Shown here: positions 36,978 to 45,901 of the stretch, piece after piece | Numbering within the stretch: position 1 is the stretch's first letter | Layout: each line of letters starts with the position of its first letter | Source of the DNA: Ensifer sp. MPMI2T | GTDB lineage: Bacteria; Pseudomonadota; Alphaproteobacteria; Rhizobiales; Rhizobiaceae | Direction of reading: 5' to 3' | Assembly (NCBI RefSeq): GCF_004827385.1 | Contig: NZ_SRXN01000005.1 | Location: 220,702-284,701 of the forward strand | Length of the DNA stretch: 64,000 nucleotides | Notes under the pieces: generated by a model | The model's database searches: none | Told to the model about the DNA's origin: nothing | Seen by the model: the letters and a program-made list of their open reading frames with translations, nothing else | Program-made: the position numbers and the translations under genes

Positions 36978-37966
36978 GATGATGGCACCTCGCATTGAAG
37001 CGTCGTGGTGTAGGGCCCGGTCGCGGAGAACGTATGCGTCGCGCTCTTCACCCGCCACAGCCCGTCGACTCGAGGACGGCAGCCAGTCACGCTCGCATAG
37101 GCCTCAGCCTGGGCGAACGGCGAGCCGTCGATCACGAAGGTGGCGTCACCCTGTGCCCGGACGAGTTCCTTCGCCTTGGCCTTTGCCGCGCGCTCTGCCT
37201 CGTCCTTCTCTTGGTAGGGTGCCCGAAGCAGGTACTTCGGGCCGTCCATTCCAGTCGGAGCGGTCACTGTCTCGCGCGAATTTTTCCCGCGATCGTAGTA
37301 GGTTGCTTCGACTTCTTCATGCTTCGGCTCGTCCTTCTCGTTGACCGAGTATTGGATCAGGTTGAGCCCCGGTGCGACCATGATGAAATCAAGCGCGCCA
37401 CCGCTGGCGGCCTTGCCTGCCCCCTTCTCGACCACCACAAGCCGCAGGGATTTCACCGAGACGGTGGCGTTGATCTTCTCCCCAATCCGCGTGAGAAATT
37501 CGAGCCCGTCCTCTTCCGACTGCGCCTCGTAGGGGTTGGCGATGGATTTCAGGGAGGCGGACATCTGGAGCGTGAGGCCGACCTTCCCCGTGATCTCGGT
37601 AAAGATATCGCCGTAGGTCGGATAGTCCTTCGTGGGGTACGCCTTCGGCTCGCGCTGCTTCGCCAATGATTTCGCCGCAACGGACTTGCCGCTGATCGAG
37701 ATCTGCTGGGGCCAGCCCGTATAGGTGACGTTGTCGACGGCAAACAAACCGAAGTCCCGTGTCTCCCCCTCGTACCCGCCGATGGGGTTGAGGATGGCGC
37801 CCGTGGTCGGTGCCTCGACGGAGCCGTCCAGGTCGTCCAGCGTGATCTGTAGGGTGTCGGCCCTAAGCCCCTCACCGTCCGTAATAGTCATCTCGACGCT
37901 GGCACCAACGAAGCGGTCAGTGACGTCGACGCCGTTGGCGCTGATTGAGAAAACGACTGCGGGCAT
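36974..37966 (-). CDS. D: Phage late control/tail protein D (P2 gpD-like)
   Basis: The 330 residues match the gpD family, which forms the baseplate hub of contractile tails. Typical features are MTITDGEGLRADTLQITLDD, EFLTRIGEKINATVSV and a C-terminal WRVKSATHTFSATGPYTTTL. Its end overlaps X, and its start abuts U, giving the canonical P2 order U-D after T plus X. Confidence 0.88.
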   Translation of the reverse strand: MPAVVFSISANGVDVTDRFVGASVEMTITDGEGLRADTLQITLDDLDGSVEAPTTGAILNPIGGYEGETRDFGLFAVDNVTYTGWPQQISISGKSVAAKSLAKQREPKAYPTKDYPTYGDIFTEITGKVGLTLQMSASLKSIANPYEAQSEEDGLEFLTRIGEKINATVSVKSLRLVVVEKGAGKAASGGALDFIMVAPGLNLIQYSVNEKDEPKHEEVEATYYDRGKNSRETVTAPTGMDGPKYLLRAPYQEKDEAERAAKAKAKELVRAQGDATFVIDGSPFAQAEAYASVTGCRPRVDGLWRVKSATHTFSATGPYTTTLQCEVPSS

Positions 37967-38433
37967 CAGAAACCAAGCCTCACGCTCAAGCCGAAGTTGA
38001 CGGCGCTCAGAACCGACTCGAGCGCGATCGACCGGCTCGACAAGCGGTCGTCCTGCATCAGGGAGAGCGTGACGCTCACCCTCTCTGCTGCGCCAAAGGC
38101 GTTGAAGAATGTCTGCTCGTCATCGACCGACGTCGCTACCCACCGGCCGAAGACGTTGTGCAGGCTGCCGTTCATGTGAACGAGCATCAGCGGCGTGACC
38201 GCATTCACCGCCTGCCGGACCCCCGCAAGCTGTGCCAGTCCGCGACCGTTGAAATGGTACGGGAAGAAGGTCGACTCGAGGGAGATCGTTTCGTTGTTTG
38301 GCCCCAGCCGGTGAAGCGTTGGTTTCGCTCCGATCACCGGCTGGGGCTCCACCCGTGCCTGGAGGGACCGGCGGATCGTTTCGACCGAATAGTTCGGTAC
38401 GGTGAACCGGAACGGTCCCCAGCCCATCAGCAT
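37966..38433 (-). CDS. U: Phage tail protein U (P2 gpU-like)
   Basis: 155 residues of the P2 gpU tail-tube terminator family: LMGWGPFRFTV at the start, ISLESTFFPYHFNGRG, and PLMLVHMNGSLHNVFGRWV. It caps the tail tube during assembly. Coupled by one-base overlaps to T upstream and D downstream. Confidence 0.88.
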   Translation of the reverse strand: MLMGWGPFRFTVPNYSVETIRRSLQARVEPQPVIGAKPTLHRLGPNNETISLESTFFPYHFNGRGLAQLAGVRQAVNAVTPLMLVHMNGSLHNVFGRWVATSVDDEQTFFNAFGAAERVSVTLSLMQDDRLSSRSIALESVLSAVNFGLSVRLGF

Positions 38434-41400
38434 CAGGTGTCTCCATATGGTCGCATCGCTCCGAAGGCTACCTGCTCGGATCGGTTCAGCTGGCGGTCGA
38501 GCGCCCTCAGAACCTCCTCCGCGTCGTCCCTCGTGGCTTTGCCGGTGAAGTGGAAGTGGTTGATGTAGCTCGGCGCGGACACGACCTTACCGATCGAGCT
38601 CCCGCCTGAAGCCGCCTGCTGGCGGAGCTGTTGGTTCGGGGTGACATACCCGGCGCCACCCATCTCAAGCAGCTCCGGCCCCTTCTCACCCACGAGGTAG
38701 GTGAGGCCGCGCTTGACCGGACCGCCTTCTGCCCGAGGACCGCCGAACGTGTTGTTGTTCGCCGGCGTCGGGACTGCCTTCGGCTCGGGCGTGCTGCCTC
38801 CCAGCCACGACGGCATGGAGAGGGACGGCATCTTGATCATGCCAGAGAGATCAATGTTGCCGATCGCCGCACGAATGCGGCCGGGGATGCCTTTCAGCCA
38901 AGCGATGAACTGGTCAAACTTGGCAACCGCGCCATCCCAAAGGCTCTGCACCAATTGCTGACCGGCCTGGTAGCGATCCTTCGCACCAGCGACAACCGCA
39001 GCTGCGATTTTCGGGGTCATCGCCACGAACAGATTGACGACCTGTGCCGTCGCCTTGCCCGCCCGGGCAGCGAAGTCATCGATGTCGAGATCCACCTTCG
39101 AGAAGACCGAGGCCAGCCAGTCGTAAGCTGCAGCAATGCCGTTCAGCATCTTCTGCACCGCCGCCCCTGTGCCGTCGAAGGCTGAGACCAGGCTCGAGAG
39201 CCAACCCTTTACCTTCTCGAAGGCTGTCCGGAAGGCTTCGATCGTCTCCGGAGAAAGGTTCTCCGTGAACGCCCTCGCAAAGCTGCGAACGCCGCTTGCA
39301 AGACCGCCAACCACTCGGCTGACAGCGCCGCTTAACTCGCTCCAGGCATTGCCCAAGGAGCTGAGGACCGGCCGGATCGCGTCGAACACCACCTGGACGC
39401 CCGCCGCCGCCTGTGCGGCCCACTGCTTCCACGGCGCATTGACGATCTTGTTCACGAGGTTGGCAACGCCGTGCCCGGCGCGTGCTGCGAGATCCGTGAA
39501 CTGCAGATCCACCTTCGACAACAGTCCGGCGACAACATCAAGGACATCGGCGACTCCGTTGCGGAGCCAGTTGAATGCAGCCCTGATGCGAGAGAGCGCG
39601 AAGGTGATCTTCGCGACGGTCTCCGGCGAGAGGTTCTTCAGGAACGAGCGGGTGAATGCCATCACGCCGTCGGCCCAGCCGCGGAACACGCGGACCGATG
39701 CCTTGCCGGCCTCGACAACCACCTTGCCAAACGACTTAACGATTCGGACTGACGCCTTCCACTCATCGGTGGCAATGACGTAAGACGTGACCGTGCGCAA
39801 GGTTGCCATGCCGCGCTTGACGGCGGACACGGTGACCTCGAGTCCTCGTGCCAGGGCGGACCCATGACGGGCACCGGCCGCGTTGGCGTCGAAGTCGAAG
39901 GACTTGAAGAAGCTCTTGATCGCGCCGGTGGCATCGTTGATGAAGGCGGTGGTCTCTGGACCGAGATTTTCACGCAAGGCCGTGCCGAAGCTGCCGACGT
40001 ACCCGACGATCTTGTCGAAGTTCAAATACGCCAAATAGCCAAGAGCACCGACCACCCACGTGATCGGGTTAACCAGCAGCCCCGCGATCGCCGTCAGACC
40101 TGAGATGGCAAAACCGAGCGGAGCCAGCGCCGCAGCCGCGATGACCGCGTAGGTGCCGATCTCGAGGAGCTTCGGGTTTACCTTCGCCAGATTGTTGATC
40201 GAGTTGGCGAAGGCACTGATTGCCCTCGTTGCGCTGTCCAGCACGCCGGAGTCGGCGGCAGCCCGGAGCAAGCCGAACATTGCCGAATCCAAACGCTGCA
40301 CGGCGCCAACGATGCCCTGCATGCGGACGTCGCTCATGGCCTCGGAGAAGCCGGCAGCGTTGCCGCGGATATCTTCGATCCACTTGCCCACGTCGTCGGA
40401 GAAGAGCGAGAGCGTTCGCGCGCCCTGCCGGACGTCGAAGATCTTGAAGAAGTCAGAGACGGCGATGTTCGCCTTCTGCATGTCCTCGATCAGGCGCTCG
40501 ACGTCGAGGCTTTCGCCGAACGAATACAGCACCTCGCGCACCGACTCCGAAATGGTATCGGCCGACATGGTTGAACTGTCGCCAACCGACTTGGTGATCG
40601 TCTCGGTGATGCGGCGCACCTTCTCGGCGGTGCCCTCCTGCGTTTTCAGGATGGCGTCGATATCCGCCGCAGCCTTGCTTGCGTCCAGGCCGCCGACCTT
40701 CAGCGCGTTCGTGACGTCGCTGGCGCTGACTTCCTTGCTGCGCTCGAGGTAGTCCGCGAGATCGATGTTGTAGTTCGCCAGGGCAGCCGCGGCCATCTTG
40801 GTCGGGCGCACCATGCGGGTCAGCATCGCGCGGATGGAGACGCCGGCCTCGGAAGCCTTGATGCCGCGCTTCGCCTGGATGACGAACATGGCGGCAAGCT
40901 GCTCGATGTCGATGCCGAGCGCTGCGGCCGACGGCGCCGCGTACTTGAAGGACTCGGTCATCTGCTGCACGTCGGCGTTGGTGATGTTCGCCGCATAGGC
41001 GATCACGTCGGCCGCGCGCTGCGCACTCTCCTTCGCCTGGTCGAACGTTGCCTGCGGCATCTGCATCGAGGTCATGACGTTGGTCAGTCGGTCGGCCGCT
41101 TCTTCCGTGTCGTAGTTGCCGGCGATGGCGAAATCGACGGAGATCGGGAGGATCGCGTGTACCTGCTCGTGGCTGAGACCGGCCTGTACCAGCTGGTTAT
41201 AGGCCTTAGCGATCTCGCCGGCGTTGCGCGGCGACTCCTTGTCGATGGTGGTGACGAGGTCGATGACGCTCTGGCGGAAAGCCTTGCGCGACATCTCCGT
41301 GCCATCGGCGAGATTGAAGATATCCCGCTTGCCGAACCGGCGGCCCTCGATTTCGTTGAGGACGTCTTCCATGTCGTAGATCGACTTGCCGGCGAGAGCC

Positions 41401-41621
41401 AGCCCGACGGTCATGCCGCTGCTGGCGATGGAAACTTCCTGAGCCTGACGGCGGAAGGCGCGCGCGCTGTTCGCCATCATGTTGGCAGGGGCCATAGCCA
41501 TAGCCCCCGCCGTCTTGATTGCCCCGTTCATGCTGGTGAGGGCAGACTGTATCCCCTTGGCGGGGCCAGACACCCGGTCGACCAGCGTCAGGACGAGTTT
41601 AGCTGCCTTGCTTACCGACAC
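38433..41621 (-). CDS. T: Tail tape measure protein (P2 gpT-like)
   Basis: This 1,062-residue protein sets tail length. The TP901-type conserved domain is in about the first 400 residues (GMTVGLALAGKSIYD, ALGIDIEQLAAMFVIQAKRG), then hydrophobic segments near 490-530, then several repeated units marked by ENLSPETIEAF, NLSPETVAKITF and NLGPETTAFI. The C-terminus has GGPVKRGLTYLVGEKGPELL. Start is GTG, overlapping the E' frame by 23 bases. The repeated NLSPET modules suggest length changes by duplication. Confidence 0.93.
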   Translation of the reverse strand: MSVSKAAKLVLTLVDRVSGPAKGIQSALTSMNGAIKTAGAMAMAPANMMANSARAFRRQAQEVSIASSGMTVGLALAGKSIYDMEDVLNEIEGRRFGKRDIFNLADGTEMSRKAFRQSVIDLVTTIDKESPRNAGEIAKAYNQLVQAGLSHEQVHAILPISVDFAIAGNYDTEEAADRLTNVMTSMQMPQATFDQAKESAQRAADVIAYAANITNADVQQMTESFKYAAPSAAALGIDIEQLAAMFVIQAKRGIKASEAGVSIRAMLTRMVRPTKMAAAALANYNIDLADYLERSKEVSASDVTNALKVGGLDASKAAADIDAILKTQEGTAEKVRRITETITKSVGDSSTMSADTISESVREVLYSFGESLDVERLIEDMQKANIAVSDFFKIFDVRQGARTLSLFSDDVGKWIEDIRGNAAGFSEAMSDVRMQGIVGAVQRLDSAMFGLLRAAADSGVLDSATRAISAFANSINNLAKVNPKLLEIGTYAVIAAAALAPLGFAISGLTAIAGLLVNPITWVVGALGYLAYLNFDKIVGYVGSFGTALRENLGPETTAFINDATGAIKSFFKSFDFDANAAGARHGSALARGLEVTVSAVKRGMATLRTVTSYVIATDEWKASVRIVKSFGKVVVEAGKASVRVFRGWADGVMAFTRSFLKNLSPETVAKITFALSRIRAAFNWLRNGVADVLDVVAGLLSKVDLQFTDLAARAGHGVANLVNKIVNAPWKQWAAQAAAGVQVVFDAIRPVLSSLGNAWSELSGAVSRVVGGLASGVRSFARAFTENLSPETIEAFRTAFEKVKGWLSSLVSAFDGTGAAVQKMLNGIAAAYDWLASVFSKVDLDIDDFAARAGKATAQVVNLFVAMTPKIAAAVVAGAKDRYQAGQQLVQSLWDGAVAKFDQFIAWLKGIPGRIRAAIGNIDLSGMIKMPSLSMPSWLGGSTPEPKAVPTPANNNTFGGPRAEGGPVKRGLTYLVGEKGPELLEMGGAGYVTPNQQLRQQAASGGSSIGKVVSAPSYINHFHFTGKATRDDAEEVLRALDRQLNRSEQVAFGAMRPYGDT

Positions 41622-41834
41622 CGAGCGCCCTCACTAAGTTATGGATTTCCTGCTCCTGCCGCCGGGCGAAGATCTTCTTCGCCTCGGCGTACCAGACGGT
41701 GACCAGCTCCTCGAACTCGATCTCAAGGAGGTCGCGGTAGCTGAAGTGAAGGACGTGAGCGACTACCGCTGCGTATTCGGGCCAGTCCCGGAAAGCTGCT
41801 CGGCCATCTGACGCAGTTTCCGGGGCAGAAAAGC
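41599..41834 (-). CDS. E' extension: tail assembly chaperone frame reached by -1 frameshift
   Basis: In the -1 frame relative to gene E, the minus strand reads FRDWPEYAAVVAHVLHFSYR and continues RDLLEIEFEELVTVWYAEA to a stop at 41599. The WP...DLLEIEFEEL pattern is that of P2 gpE'. It has no own start. A candidate slippery site GCTTTTC is at 41828-41834, although another near 41790 is possible. P2 and lambda make such fusions to chaperone tape measure assembly. The upper coordinate is the candidate slip site, not a true start. Confidence 0.75.
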
Positions 41835-42185
41835 CTGCACTGCTTCCTGCAGCTCGACGAAGTCGTCTCCGTCAAGCGCCTCGATCACTTCGACCGGTGC
41901 GCCGGTCATCAGCGCAGCGAGCTGGGTGGTCTCCTTGCTCCCGTCGAAAGCCGACATGGCGCTGAAGTCCTTGCCGCTGATGCGGCGGACCGTCAGCTCC
42001 TCGTAGACCTTGCCGTCGTATTCGACAGAAAACTCGAGCGGGATGACTCGCTCGCGTTCCTTGCCTTCCTTCCCGACGAGGCGGGGCGGCGCCGGCTTTG
42101 ATGCCTGCGCTGCCTCTGCCTGCTTGTTCTGGGCCTCCACCCTCGCGATTTCCTCCGGCGTTGCCGCCTTCACGACCTGGTTCAT
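41763..42185 (-). CDS. E: Phage tail assembly protein E (P2 gpE-like)
   Basis: 140 residues matching the phage tail assembly (gpE/GP41) family: VIPLEFSVEYDGKVYEELTV, GKDFSAMSAFD and EVIEALDGDDFVELQEAVQA. The first 35 residues are a basic and Ala/Gln-rich tail. It lies between the tube protein and tape measure genes. Its 3' end overlaps the E' frame. Confidence 0.85.
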   Translation of the reverse strand: MNQVVKAATPEEIARVEAQNKQAEAAQASKPAPPRLVGKEGKERERVIPLEFSVEYDGKVYEELTVRRISGKDFSAMSAFDGSKETTQLAALMTGAPVEVIEALDGDDFVELQEAVQAFLPRKLRQMAEQLSGTGPNTQR

Positions 42186-42231
42186 TCCTCTGTCCTCTTG
42201 AATTTTCGGCGTCTTTAGCCGTCAGGGGCTA

Positions 42232-42741
42232 TCAGTAGCCGAGTGCTGCGTTGAGCTCGGCGAGCTGGTCAACGCCGTTCACAGTGCGCTTCGGCGGCCA
42301 GACCTGAAGCTCATGAATGACTGTCGAATCAGCCTCGTAGCGGAAATACTTCACTCCGTTCATGACGAACTCGAAGCCCGACTTCTCGCCACGCTGCCAG
42401 CGATCGCGAGTGCCGCCATTGATGGAGCCCTCGACGATGCACAGGTGGGTGACGATCCGGCCGTCGCCCTCGGTGAGAACACCGCCTCGGAAGGTGACGC
42501 GGATGGTCCGGCCCGGAGCAAGCGCGGTGCGCTTCATGACCTCCGGGTTGTGGCCGGCCATCTTGACGGTGACCTCGAGCGCTTCGATCGCGGACATGGG
42601 CAGGTTCACGCCCAGATCCTGACCGCCACCGCGGTACTCTTGCGTCATGGGGGTCGGGATAGGCAGTTCCACCTCTTCGGTGTCGATGCCGAAATCCAAG
42701 CCGTCCATGAACATGGTGAAGCCCTGCAGGATATGCCGCAT
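42232..42741 (-). CDS. FII: Phage major tail tube protein (P2 FII-like)
   Basis: 169 residues of the FII family that polymerises into the inner tube of contractile tails. Diagnostic parts are MFMDGLDFGIDTEEVELPIP, GGGQDLGVNLPMSAIEALE and GEKSGFEFVMNGVKYFRYE. It follows the sheath gene. Confidence 0.92.
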   Translation of the reverse strand: MRHILQGFTMFMDGLDFGIDTEEVELPIPTPMTQEYRGGGQDLGVNLPMSAIEALEVTVKMAGHNPEVMKRTALAPGRTIRVTFRGGVLTEGDGRIVTHLCIVEGSINGGTRDRWQRGEKSGFEFVMNGVKYFRYEADSTVIHELQVWPPKRTVNGVDQLAELNAALGY

Positions 42742-42770
42742 GGGTGTGTCTCCTATTGGTCAGAAGGGGT

Positions 42771-44249
42771 TTAGGCGGACGGCAGCGCGGTACCGGCCAA
42801 GCGCGCGATCTCGCGGATCGCGTTCTGTGCCAGCGTGTCGTAGTAGCCAGTGTTGCGGTTGAACACGAAGGTGATGTGTTCGATCGGCGCCGGGCTCTCG
42901 TTGTCATACGAGATGTAGAGGTGGCCGTTCGCCCAAGTCTCCTTGGTGTTCAGCGTCGGGTCCAGCCACACGCGACCGCCAAGCGACGCGCCCATGCCTT
43001 GCCAACGACGAAGCGCGCTGTTGACCGTCTCGGCGATGTCCACCAGCACCTGCAGACCAAACGGCCTGTCGATGAAGGCTTCGGTCGCAAGCTCGATCGA
43101 GTCGATGATGGTGTCGTGTGCGCGACGCACCGACCAGAACTGCTTCAGTGTGTCGGACGACGGCACCCGGCTGCCCCACAGCTTGTAGCCGCCGCTCGGT
43201 GCACGCACGATGCAGGCCACCGCGTTCTTGTTCAGCAGCTGCGATTCCGCAGAGGGATCGCTGATCGAGTGCTCGATCGAGCGGGAGGCACCGACGACAC
43301 CTTCGATCACGTGGTTCGACGGCGAGAACCAGAAGCCCTCGGAGTAGTCGACTCGAGCCTGAAGACCGGCGACGCGCGCCGAGGCCGGCTGCGAGACGAC
43401 CGCGCCATTCTTGAACACCTTCGCCATCGGCTCGACGATGAGCAGGCGGTCAGTGTCGTAGTCGCCGACGTCAGCAATGGCTGCCGAGGTGCTGGTGGCC
43501 GGGCCGTCCTTGATGACACAGGCGCGGAACTTCGCCGCCAGCGACAGGAGCTCCATGGTGACCGGGTTTGCCACCGTGCCGAGGGTCGCCGTTGCGGTCG
43601 CCTGCGCCGATGCGCCGCCGCCCGTGAACGCGACCGTCGGTGCAGCGGTATAACCGGCCCCCGGGTTGGTGATCACGACCTCGGTGACCTTGCCGGTCTG
43701 GCTGTCGATGACGGCGACGGCGGTTGCGCCGAAGCCGGTCGTGTCGCCGGCGGCGCGGGTGATCGTGACTTCGGGCGCCGAAGTGTAGCCGGTACCGCCG
43801 TCGCCGATCGCGATCGCCGAGACACCATCGGTCGGGCGCTGCGAGGTGAAGCCAGGCGCGCAGAGCAGCTTCGGCTTCAGCCCGTGCAGCTCCGGCGCGT
43901 TGCGCAGCGAATGCATGCCCGTGCGGTTGAGCGAGCTGCCGATCAGGTTCGACATGGTCGCGGAGATGTTCGCGCCCTCTTCCACCCGGACCACGAGGAT
44001 GGTCTGGGAGACGCGGCCGGCCTGGTCGAAGATGCCTTCGATGGCGTCGGCCAGTGTGCCCGCGGCACCGAGCCCTTCAACCGCGCCGTTCGAACCATAG
44101 ATCGGGATCGGCGTGTTGAGCGGCCAGAGCGTGGCATTCGCGTCCGGCGCCGTGCCGATCAGGGCGATGACCCCGGTGTCGATGGTCTCGACCGGACGCG
44201 GCCCGTTGGTGCGCTCGATCGTTTCCACCCCGTGAAGATAAATGTCCAT
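42771..44249 (-). CDS. FI: Phage tail sheath protein (P2 FI-like) with inserted repeat domain
   Basis: This 492-residue contractile sheath subunit has the N-terminal VETIERTNGPRPVETIDTGV and the C-terminal VWLDPTLNTKETWANGHLY and DNESPAPIEHITF, as in P2 FI. Residues about 140-226 are an insertion with two related units, GGTGYTSAPEVTITRAAGD and GAGYTAAPTVAFTGGGASA, likely a small beta domain exposed on the sheath surface. The start has GGAGAG upstream. A terminator stands between it and the upstream fibre gene. Confidence 0.93.
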   Translation of the reverse strand: MDIYLHGVETIERTNGPRPVETIDTGVIALIGTAPDANATLWPLNTPIPIYGSNGAVEGLGAAGTLADAIEGIFDQAGRVSQTILVVRVEEGANISATMSNLIGSSLNRTGMHSLRNAPELHGLKPKLLCAPGFTSQRPTDGVSAIAIGDGGTGYTSAPEVTITRAAGDTTGFGATAVAVIDSQTGKVTEVVITNPGAGYTAAPTVAFTGGGASAQATATATLGTVANPVTMELLSLAAKFRACVIKDGPATSTSAAIADVGDYDTDRLLIVEPMAKVFKNGAVVSQPASARVAGLQARVDYSEGFWFSPSNHVIEGVVGASRSIEHSISDPSAESQLLNKNAVACIVRAPSGGYKLWGSRVPSSDTLKQFWSVRRAHDTIIDSIELATEAFIDRPFGLQVLVDIAETVNSALRRWQGMGASLGGRVWLDPTLNTKETWANGHLYISYDNESPAPIEHITFVFNRNTGYYDTLAQNAIREIARLAGTALPSA

Positions 44250-44298
44250 GTGTCTCTCCAGAGAACGTGCGGCCCGCCCACGGCCAGAAAGTGGGCAA

Positions 44299-44324
44299 AG
44301 AAAAACCCGCCTAGTGGGCGGGTT
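44299..44324 (-). terminator. Intra-operon terminator between fibre genes and sheath gene
   Basis: Minus-strand AACCCGCC-CACT-AGGCGGGTT followed by TTTCT, 35 bases after the fibre gene stop. It may separate the fibre cassette from the FI/FII genes, implying another promoter before FI or partial read-through. Confidence 0.8.
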
Positions 44325-44358
44325 CGGATGCGCGATAAGTCAGCGCCTCGTGTAGTGG

Positions 44359-45414
44359 CTACAGTTCCGCATCGGCCGTGACATGCAGCCAGGCTCGGTA
44401 ATTTGTGCCCCCCGGGGAAGTGTCCGGCCTCAAACGTGCCCCCGTTTGAGAGGAGCCGCCGATGACCGACGCAGCAATATCGTCATTGGTTCCGCCAACA
44501 TGGCCGCAGTACCCGGATGCACCTGACCATGGCGAGTAAATTACCACGGCGGGAAGGCTGCGCATCTCCACGGGGAATCGAAGAGACACGACCATCTCGT
44601 CACGCAGCCCGGTCGGGGAGAACATCTCCATCGCGCTGTTACTAACATCAACCGCTGAGGGCGTCCCTGGGGCGATGTGCTGCGGGTACGATTTATAAAA
44701 GTACCGCTGGCACAACGACAATTCCTGTTGAATATGCCTTCGCGAAAATGGATCGTCTTCACCCGTGGCATCGCCCTCGACAACGGAGACGCGCGCCACG
44801 TCGATGTAGCTGGTCGCGTTCCCCACCGTGGTCGGGAAGACGAGGATGAGGGTAAGGTTGTGGTCGCCGACACTGCCGAGCGTCTTGCCCGCCAGTGAGG
44901 CGAGGTCCACCGAGAACGATATCTTGGTCCACGCGGTGGTGACGCTGACCGCAACCAGATGGTCCGCACTTGCCGAGGGGCTGCCGCCCGTGCCGAAGTC
45001 CTGACGAAGGATGGCGCTCAACGACCCCGCGCTACTGCCGCGAAGGTAGAACGTCACGGTCACGCGTTTACCGGCGAGAGTGCGCACGTCCTCGATCTTC
45101 TGGCGCAGCGTCAGTTCGGCCAGTAGCAGCCGCTGCAACCGGATAAAATAGGTCGGGTTGCCCGGTACCTCGGTCTGCCCGAGGGTGAACGCCTGCTGAG
45201 TGGTCTGAAGGCTCGAAGCCAGGCTGCCGGATACCCGCCAACGATCCGCCGTGTAACCGGACGTGGTGGTGAACAACGTGCCACGTTGCCATAGGCCAAA
45301 GTCGCCGTTGATCAGTTTGTTGCGGAAGCCACCGAGCGGACCGCCGTTCAAGTTGGCGCCGCGCAATCCACCATCCGCCCGCGGCGCTTTGCTGAGAACT
45401 TCCGCGAGGCTCAT
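44359..45414 (-). CDS. Second tail-fibre tip protein, paralogue of the main fibre C-terminus
   Basis: 351 residues. It starts with a short unique stretch, then GGFRNKLINGDFGLWQRGT and VSVVEGDATGEDDPFSRRH, and ends TADAEL. The same landmarks occur in the last 310 residues of the fibre at 45902-47977. It lacks that protein's N-terminal tail-attachment region, so it is either a separate tip or a spare recognition module. The ATG at 45414 overlaps the stop of the upstream DUF4376 gene by four bases. Confidence 0.8.
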   Translation of the reverse strand: MSLAEVLSKAPRADGGLRGANLNGGPLGGFRNKLINGDFGLWQRGTLFTTTSGYTADRWRVSGSLASSLQTTQQAFTLGQTEVPGNPTYFIRLQRLLLAELTLRQKIEDVRTLAGKRVTVTFYLRGSSAGSLSAILRQDFGTGGSPSASADHLVAVSVTTAWTKISFSVDLASLAGKTLGSVGDHNLTLILVFPTTVGNATSYIDVARVSVVEGDATGEDDPFSRRHIQQELSLCQRYFYKSYPQHIAPGTPSAVDVSNSAMEMFSPTGLRDEMVVSLRFPVEMRSLPAVVIYSPWSGASGYCGHVGGTNDDIAASVIGGSSQTGARLRPDTSPGGTNYRAWLHVTADAEL

Positions 45415-45899
45415 GGCGCCACCCAATAACTATCATTGGCAAAGTCAGCCGGGATCGGGTTCATGGCCTTGAGCGCCCAAGACGTCTGGTAGATCGCAGA
45501 CACGCGAGCGGACGCCTGCATCCACAGATCAAGCATCTGGGGTGGCGTCAGATCGTGGTCGACATTGCCTCCGTCCCGGTACGTGGTGAGCGTGGTCGTG
45601 TCGCCGCCGGCAATCCGGACCTGTGCCGCCAGGGCGAGGTTCGTGAGGTTCACGATGTCCTCGTCCCGGCCGGTCACGTGGACCCCCTTGATGACAGCGC
45701 CGGCAATGATACGGCGCTGCCTTTCCGCGTTCACCTGGTCGCCTGTCGGCACCGGCGGAACATAGGGAGCGATGGTTAGACCAAGCTCGGCAATCTCGCG
45801 CCGATGCCGATTGCGCAGGTCATCCGGAATGTTCATTTGGACGCCGTCGACCGTTGCGGCGATAGACCCGTTTTCGATAAAGCGTGGGTTTTCAATCAT
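45411..45899 (-). CDS. DUF4376-type phage protein, probable fibre-associated
   Basis: 162 residues with the DUF4376-like core QVNAERQRRIIAGAVIKGV, DIVNLTNLALAAQVRI and DLTPPQMLDLWMQASARVSA. Such proteins are often encoded beside tail fibres and may help assembly or attachment. The start ATG at 45899 is two bases after the fibre stop; the stop overlaps the next fibre-tip gene. Confidence 0.75.
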   Translation of the reverse strand: MIENPRFIENGSIAATVDGVQMNIPDDLRNRHRREIAELGLTIAPYVPPVPTGDQVNAERQRRIIAGAVIKGVHVTGRDEDIVNLTNLALAAQVRIAGGDTTTLTTYRDGGNVDHDLTPPQMLDLWMQASARVSAIYQTSWALKAMNPIPADFANDSYWVAP

Positions 45900-45901
45900 G
45901 G

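Noticed and set aside
40153..40752. 199-codon frame opposite the tape measure gene
   Set aside because: Antisense shadow; Ser/Arg-rich and without a start site.
42744..44381. 545-codon plus-strand open frame opposite the sheath gene
   Set aside because: The sheath protein on the minus strand is unmistakable; the plus frame is Arg/Asp/Val-rich noise.
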